This document shows positions 18,320 to 21,905 of a stretch of DNA of 21,905 bases, piece after piece (the stretch's first letter is position 1; each line of letters opens with the position of its first letter). A program made the translations under genes and the position numbers. The DNA is from Paramacrobiotus richtersi (Eukaryota; Tardigrada; Eutardigrada; Parachela; Macrobiotidae): the NCBI GenBank assembly GCA_034698045.1, contig JAQGAU010001032.1, positions 1 to 21,905 on the forward strand, given 5' to 3'. The notes under the pieces are model-generated. The model made no database searches and had not been told where the DNA came from. It saw nothing but the letters and a program-made list of their open reading frames with translations.

Positions 18320-18730
18320 GTGAAACTGACAGGCAAAATTACAGCTTCGGTCGGAAAGCTGGACTGAGTGGATTCCCCAAGATATTAGTACAGTTGCCGG
18401 TAGTGGCCTGCTGTGTACACAGAATCCTTCGTTTTGCCGTGTGTAATTATCTATAAGTCTTCTTTTTGCGGTGGATTTTTAATCTGTGAAAAATGGTGAG
18501 AGTTCCTCGTCTTTAAATTGTTAAATTGTGTCAAATATTCGTCGCAGCTTGTTACATTCTTAAATGGGAAGTTCGTGTCTGTTTAATACCAGTAGTTTTT
18601 TTAAATATTTATAAAATATTTTTTGAATATTTTACAAATGTAGCTTGCATTTGCTTCTTGTCCGTTAGAATATTTGTAGAATTTTAATCTTGACTAGGGA
18701 ACGCTGAGGAATCATTGACACATTAGCATG
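18320..18730. other. Junction zone between inverted copy D and copy C
   Basis: No exon is visible. The minus strand at 18455-18423 carries TACACACGGCAAAACGAAGG, also found on the plus strand at 14755. Beyond about 18480 the sequence is AT-rich and not recognised. The breakpoint between the two orientations lies in this stretch. Confidence 0.4.
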
Positions 18731-18825
18731 AAATCGTAGAGCAATGGCTTACAAGAACTTCTTTCTTACTTTACAGCATGCACTTGTCGTACCGCCGAAT
18801 TACACAGATAATTACGCATGTTCCA
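18731..18825 (+). repeat. SINE-like element upstream of copy C
   Basis: Begins ATCGTAGAGCAATGGCTTA and holds ACAGCATGCACTTGTCGTACC and a GATAATTA block. It is the orthologue of 9193 and 15039. Confidence 0.5.
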
Positions 18826-18900
18826 ACACAGATCTGTCCTTTTGATATAGTATGTCAGTAGTTTATTGTGTAGAATGATCAGCAGTTTTTCTGTTTGCAG

Positions 18901-21900
18901 TTTGGTAGTTTGCCGTTGTTTTTGGAATGGGCACCGGCCGATGCGCTGGGTACTCAGCCGGTGACGGTTTCGCCTGCGAATAACGCTGAAAAAGACGATA
19001 AATCGAAGGAACAACCTGCCGCAACGGAAGTTCCACGTGTAGAAACTGCTGATGATGATACAGGGGAAAGTGTTCCTGGATCGACGTTGTTCGTCAAGAA
19101 CCTCAGTTTTAACACGTCCGATGCGTCGCTGCATCAAGTAAGTGGGATATTGTGTGGAATTGCGTTAGAAAAAGACAGTGTCGTATTAAATTAACGTTTC
19201 CGAAGAAACGGGCCTGATATATGAGCCAGTTGATTAATTTTCAAGTTTTAAAGTTTCTAATAATCTGTACATGATGGTCTACAAGAAGTATAAATAACAA
19301 ACAAATCGATCGCTTAGAAATTTCGATGAAACGCTAAACTTAATATAGAATAATTAATATAGATTAAAATTAATATATAAAATTAATGTATAAAATTAAT
19401 AGTAATTAATGTAGCTAAAATTAATATGTTGAATAATATAAAATTAAAATAGAAGACAAACGCATTTCGGACATGATGCCAATGGCCTACAAATCTGTCT
19501 GTACATATCTATTTATATGTGTGTAAAAGTGAATGGAATTAGCCACAGATAAAAGTACAATTCTAGTTAATTCACCGGTTATTTGTCCGGTAGTTTTTCT
19601 CCTCGGTGGGGCGGGTCCGGAGAGCCACGGTGGCGCGCAAGAAGAATCCGCGACAGGAAGGTGAGGATTTGATTTGAAACAATTGTATTTAGTTTTAACA
19701 GTTTGACGCGTCTGGTCCTAGCCGGTTTCTGTGTGAAGTGATTACCGAGAAGAATTACAAATAATGGGGGAAAAAATTCGAAACTTTGACAAAGATCCGT
19801 TGCAAATAAATAAAACTGGGAAACAATTTGTCAAGACATTTCTTGGTGTTGACTATTATCATGTGCGCATTTAGCTTTTTTAGCTTATGTGTTATGTGTG
19901 TTGAAGGAAATATTCAGAAAGACTTTTCCGTATTTAAGAAAAATTAAAACGATGGAAATGACTATGAAATGAATGTTTTTGGCAACAGTAGTCAAAGAAG
20001 GGAATGTTGGAGACTTGTGCCATTGTACTACGATATATTTCATATTCGCATATGTGGTTCACGGGGTTTCCTGTCTCAGTACGTTATATTCGTTTAAGAA
20101 ACGTTAGTTCCTTGTAGTAATTCAAGAGTTTATTCATTAATAACTTAGAAAAGGACAATGAACCATATGACATGTGTTGTAGGGGGATTGTTGTCGATGG
20201 GCTTTGGATTTGTGGAATACGCCACGCCCCAACTGGTCCAGGAAGCCCTGAAGAAGCTGCAGCACGGCATGCTCGATGAACATGCCGTTGAACTCAAAGT
20301 ATCCGATCGGACCACTCAGTGAGCTTATAAGAGTATCTGCCAGTGATTTTTACTAATTAAGTGGATTTTTTTAATGTATTTAATCAGATTAAATTTGTTT
20401 CGCATTGTTTGCTGTGAATTTCTTATTATTATGTGGATGAATTGTTATAGTTAAATTTTTATATAGTAAAGAATTGTGTGTTGTGGTGCATCTGTAGGAT
20501 TTTTGTCGTTGCTTTTTTTTGGCGTTTATTTTCATTGTAGGTATGTGTAATTTTTCCAGATTTTTGTATCCTTATTTTAATTGTTTATTAATTTTGTTAT
20601 TTAGTTCTGCTGTTTGTGTTGCTGATTTATATTATTTCATGCTGAGATATCGTTTTTTACTTTGACTTGAATTCACATTCATAATTGACAGTGAAACGAA
20701 TTCCCAGAAGCGTAAAGAACATTCAACAGCCAACGCGGCGTCCACCAAGACTGCCGTGCGCAACATTCCCTTCCAAGCGACGGAGAAGGAGATTCGTGAC
20801 ATTTTCAAGTTGGTACTGTCGGCAATAATAACGGCCATGTTTAACACAATATGTTGTGTGTGCTTTCAGAGTTTTTGGTGACCTCAAATCGGTGCGCCTG
20901 CCCAAGAAGATGGGCGAAGTGGGCACACATCGCGGGTTCGGATTCGTTGACTACCATACCAAAGCCGATGCCAAGGTACCGGAAACCATCCTTTTATTTG
21001 CATGTACTGTCGTTTGATATTATTAATTAACCTTAATTAAATTAACCTTAAAAAAATAGAATTAAAAATTATTAATAAAATTAAAAATCAATTAATAAAT
21101 CAATTAAAAATTAATTAAACAAAGTTAAAATTTTGAAACAATTTCTGAAAGTATTTATTTTGGTTATTTGGTATAGCGGATTTCGAGTAGGTGTTAGATT
21201 GCTTAGCTTACGGATTCGAAACAAAGTATTATCCAGAAAGTTTGAAAAATAGTTTCACATAATATAAAAAATTGGGAAAAGTTGTATAAATGATTACGAA
21301 TTACAAAATGAATGATTTATCTAGTTAGCTGGAAAAGGGTGGCTGGAATTTATGCCACTATACTACGATATTTTATAGTAATATATATGTGATTCTGCTG
21401 GTTCTGCTGGTAAATTACGGAAGTTTAAATAACATTCTAACATATATGGATAATTTGATATGCCGTTAACGTTGACTTTTGCCAAGATGCTTTACCGTGG
21501 TGGTAGTAGAAGGCCGAATGAGCGGCAGATGATAGTATGGCCTTTTATGATCCTGGGTAAACAAAACCGTTTTGCGAGGTACTGTGCCCAGTTTATGCCC
21601 GTTCACGTCCACATGGATAGCCACTCTCTAGCCAATATGCATACAATGCAAAGCACCGTCCGCAAAGGAAGGTATAAACGGACCAATATACCTCGCAAAG
21701 ACGGTTTGTTTGCTCAGAGCAATAAATGCTCATACAAGGCAATTTTCTCGCTGAGACACAGGACAGGGAGAAGGAAGGATCACCACTGTAAAGCATCTTG
21801 CTTTTGCTAAAGACAGTGTGTGATTGTACTTTGCAGCGAGCCTTTGAAGCGTTATGCCACAGTACGCATTTGTATGGGCGCCGACTGGTTCTGGAGTGGG

Positions 21901-21905
21901 CGGCC
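18901..21905 (+). CDS. RBM19: RBM19/Mrd1 copy C, RRM4 end to RRM6 (cut by window)
   Basis: Exons 18901-19137, 19594-19660, 20183-20318, 20692-20808, 20870-20975 and 21837 to beyond the window end, with the same lengths as in copies A and B where complete. Translation runs FGSLPLFLEWAPADALG, an acidic linker, RRM5 (TLFVKNLSF, MGFGFVEY) and RRM6 (RNP1 RGFGFVDY) without stops. RNP2 of RRM6 reads TAVRNIPF with Thr in place of Ile. No exon for RRM1 to the start of RRM4 exists between 14382 and 18900, so copy C is 5'-truncated. The intron before the last exon carries a 318-bp foldback element. Whether it is transcribed cannot be judged. Confidence 0.82.
19338..19450. repeat. Degenerate AT-rich repeat in copy C intron
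   Basis: TTAATATATAAAA-type units with substitutions, at the site homologous to the clean tandem array at 1-124. The following sequence (GACAAACGCA, GACATGATGCCAATGGC) matches 161-192 almost exactly. Confidence 0.7.
19955..20040 (-). repeat. SINE-like element in copy C
   Basis: Orthologue of the element at 605-690 with the same head and tail, and only a few substitutions. Confidence 0.55.
21020..21125. repeat. A-rich AATTAA tract in copy C
   Basis: Same tract as 1636-1740 in copy A, absent from copy B. Length and exact block order differ slightly. Confidence 0.7.
21295..21373 (-). repeat. SINE-like element in copy C last visible intron
   Basis: Orthologue of 1884-1972 and 11096-11183. The B-box-like GGTTCCAGC of copy A is disrupted here (CCAGCC and CCCTTTTCC on the minus strand). 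Confidence 0.5.
21476..21482. repeat. Target-site duplication, left (CTTTTGC)
   Basis: CTTTTGC directly before the foldback element. It occurs once at the empty sites in copies A (about 2064-2072) and B (about 11286-11292). Confidence 0.85.
21483..21800. mobile_element. 318-bp foldback element (non-autonomous DNA transposon-like)
   Basis: The ends are inverted repeats: CAAGATGCTTTAC-C-GTGGTG on the left and CAAGATGCTTTAC-A-GTGGTG as the reverse complement of the right end. A second inverted pair lies inside: AAACCGTTTTGCGAGGTA (about 21567-21584) against TACCTCGCAAAGACGGTTT on the right arm (about 21689-21707). The element is flanked by CTTTTGC on both sides, and copies A and B have the uninterrupted sequence with one CTTTTGC. 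It encodes no transposase; the open frame across it is chance. A 7-bp duplication does not clearly fit the common superfamilies. Confidence 0.88.
21801..21807. repeat. Target-site duplication, right (CTTTTGC)
   Basis: Second CTTTTGC directly after the element, followed by TAAAGACAGTG as in copies A and B. Confidence 0.85.

Larger units (their letters stand above)
16885..18320 (-). pseudogene. Inverted, decayed RBM19 copy D (RRM4/RRM5 region)
   Basis: Read on the minus strand, this matches copy B from its intron 6 onward: intron similarity at 18310-17920, including GCCTGTTTACTCAAAACCAG; exon 17913-17688 (226 nt instead of 237) with PADALG-, NNTEKDDKSK-, AETEVSPVESGDDD-like pieces in shifted frames and a TAG in the SLPG-S region; then exon 17320-17254, a worn version of the 67-nt RRM5 exon starting TTTTTCTCGTCGGT; then intron similarity to about 16885 (ATTCACGGGG). 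Stops and indels make it a pseudogene. It lies head to head with copy C. Confidence 0.7.

Noticed and set aside
21460-21810. Plus-strand open frame of 116 codons across the foldback element
   Set aside because: It starts in an intron, runs through both inverted arms and is absent from copies A and B. It has no transposase-like motif.

Overview
This is eukaryotic DNA. Coding blocks are interrupted by many short AT-rich introns with GT-AG junctions, there are AATAAA polyadenylation signals, and there are no operons or Shine-Dalgarno sites. The recognisable proteins (RBM19/Mrd1 and a BTB-BACK protein) point to a small-genome invertebrate animal. A tardigrade-like or other ecdysozoan source is a guess that the sequence alone cannot settle. 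All gene models were built by hand from reading frame, splice-site phase and comparison of the repeated copies; residue numbers are approximate.

The window is a tandem array of a unit of about 9.2-9.9 kb. Each unit carries a gene for the ribosome-biogenesis factor RBM19 followed, on the same strand, by a BTB-BACK gene. Region by region: (1) 1-2479, RBM19 copy A, 3' exons only; (2) 2480-3335, 3' UTR plus a conserved spacer; (3) 3336-4583, BTB-BACK copy 1, broken by an insertion carrying a stop; (4) 4584-5858, no gene, with a degenerate minisatellite; (5) 5859-11690, RBM19 copy B, 13 exons joining in frame for about 773 residues from before RRM2 to the stop, with no RRM1 exon visible; (6) 11691-12568, 3' UTR and second copy of the spacer; (7) 12569-14381, BTB-BACK copy 2, which reads without a junction into a decayed bacterial-type GH16-like domain; (8) 14382-18900, a graveyard of exon fragments, including a truncated plus-strand piece (15233) and a longer inverted decayed RBM19 copy D (about 16885-18320, minus strand); (9) 18901-21905, RBM19 copy C, from RRM4/RRM5 into RRM6, cut by the window end.

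RBM19/Mrd1 is a nucleolar multi-RRM protein needed for 18S rRNA processing. Only copy B has most of the protein. Copies A and C keep intact frames for their 3' exons, so they may be recent duplicates under gene conversion or not yet decayed. Both BTB genes carry independent disabling changes.

The most unusual features are the BTB-BACK/GH16-like chimera, a dispersed tRNA-like SINE family of about 80-120 bp in many introns, a 318-bp foldback element in copy C with a 7-bp target duplication and two paralogous empty sites in the same window, the A/B mosaic structure of copy C, and a GC-AG intron in copy B.
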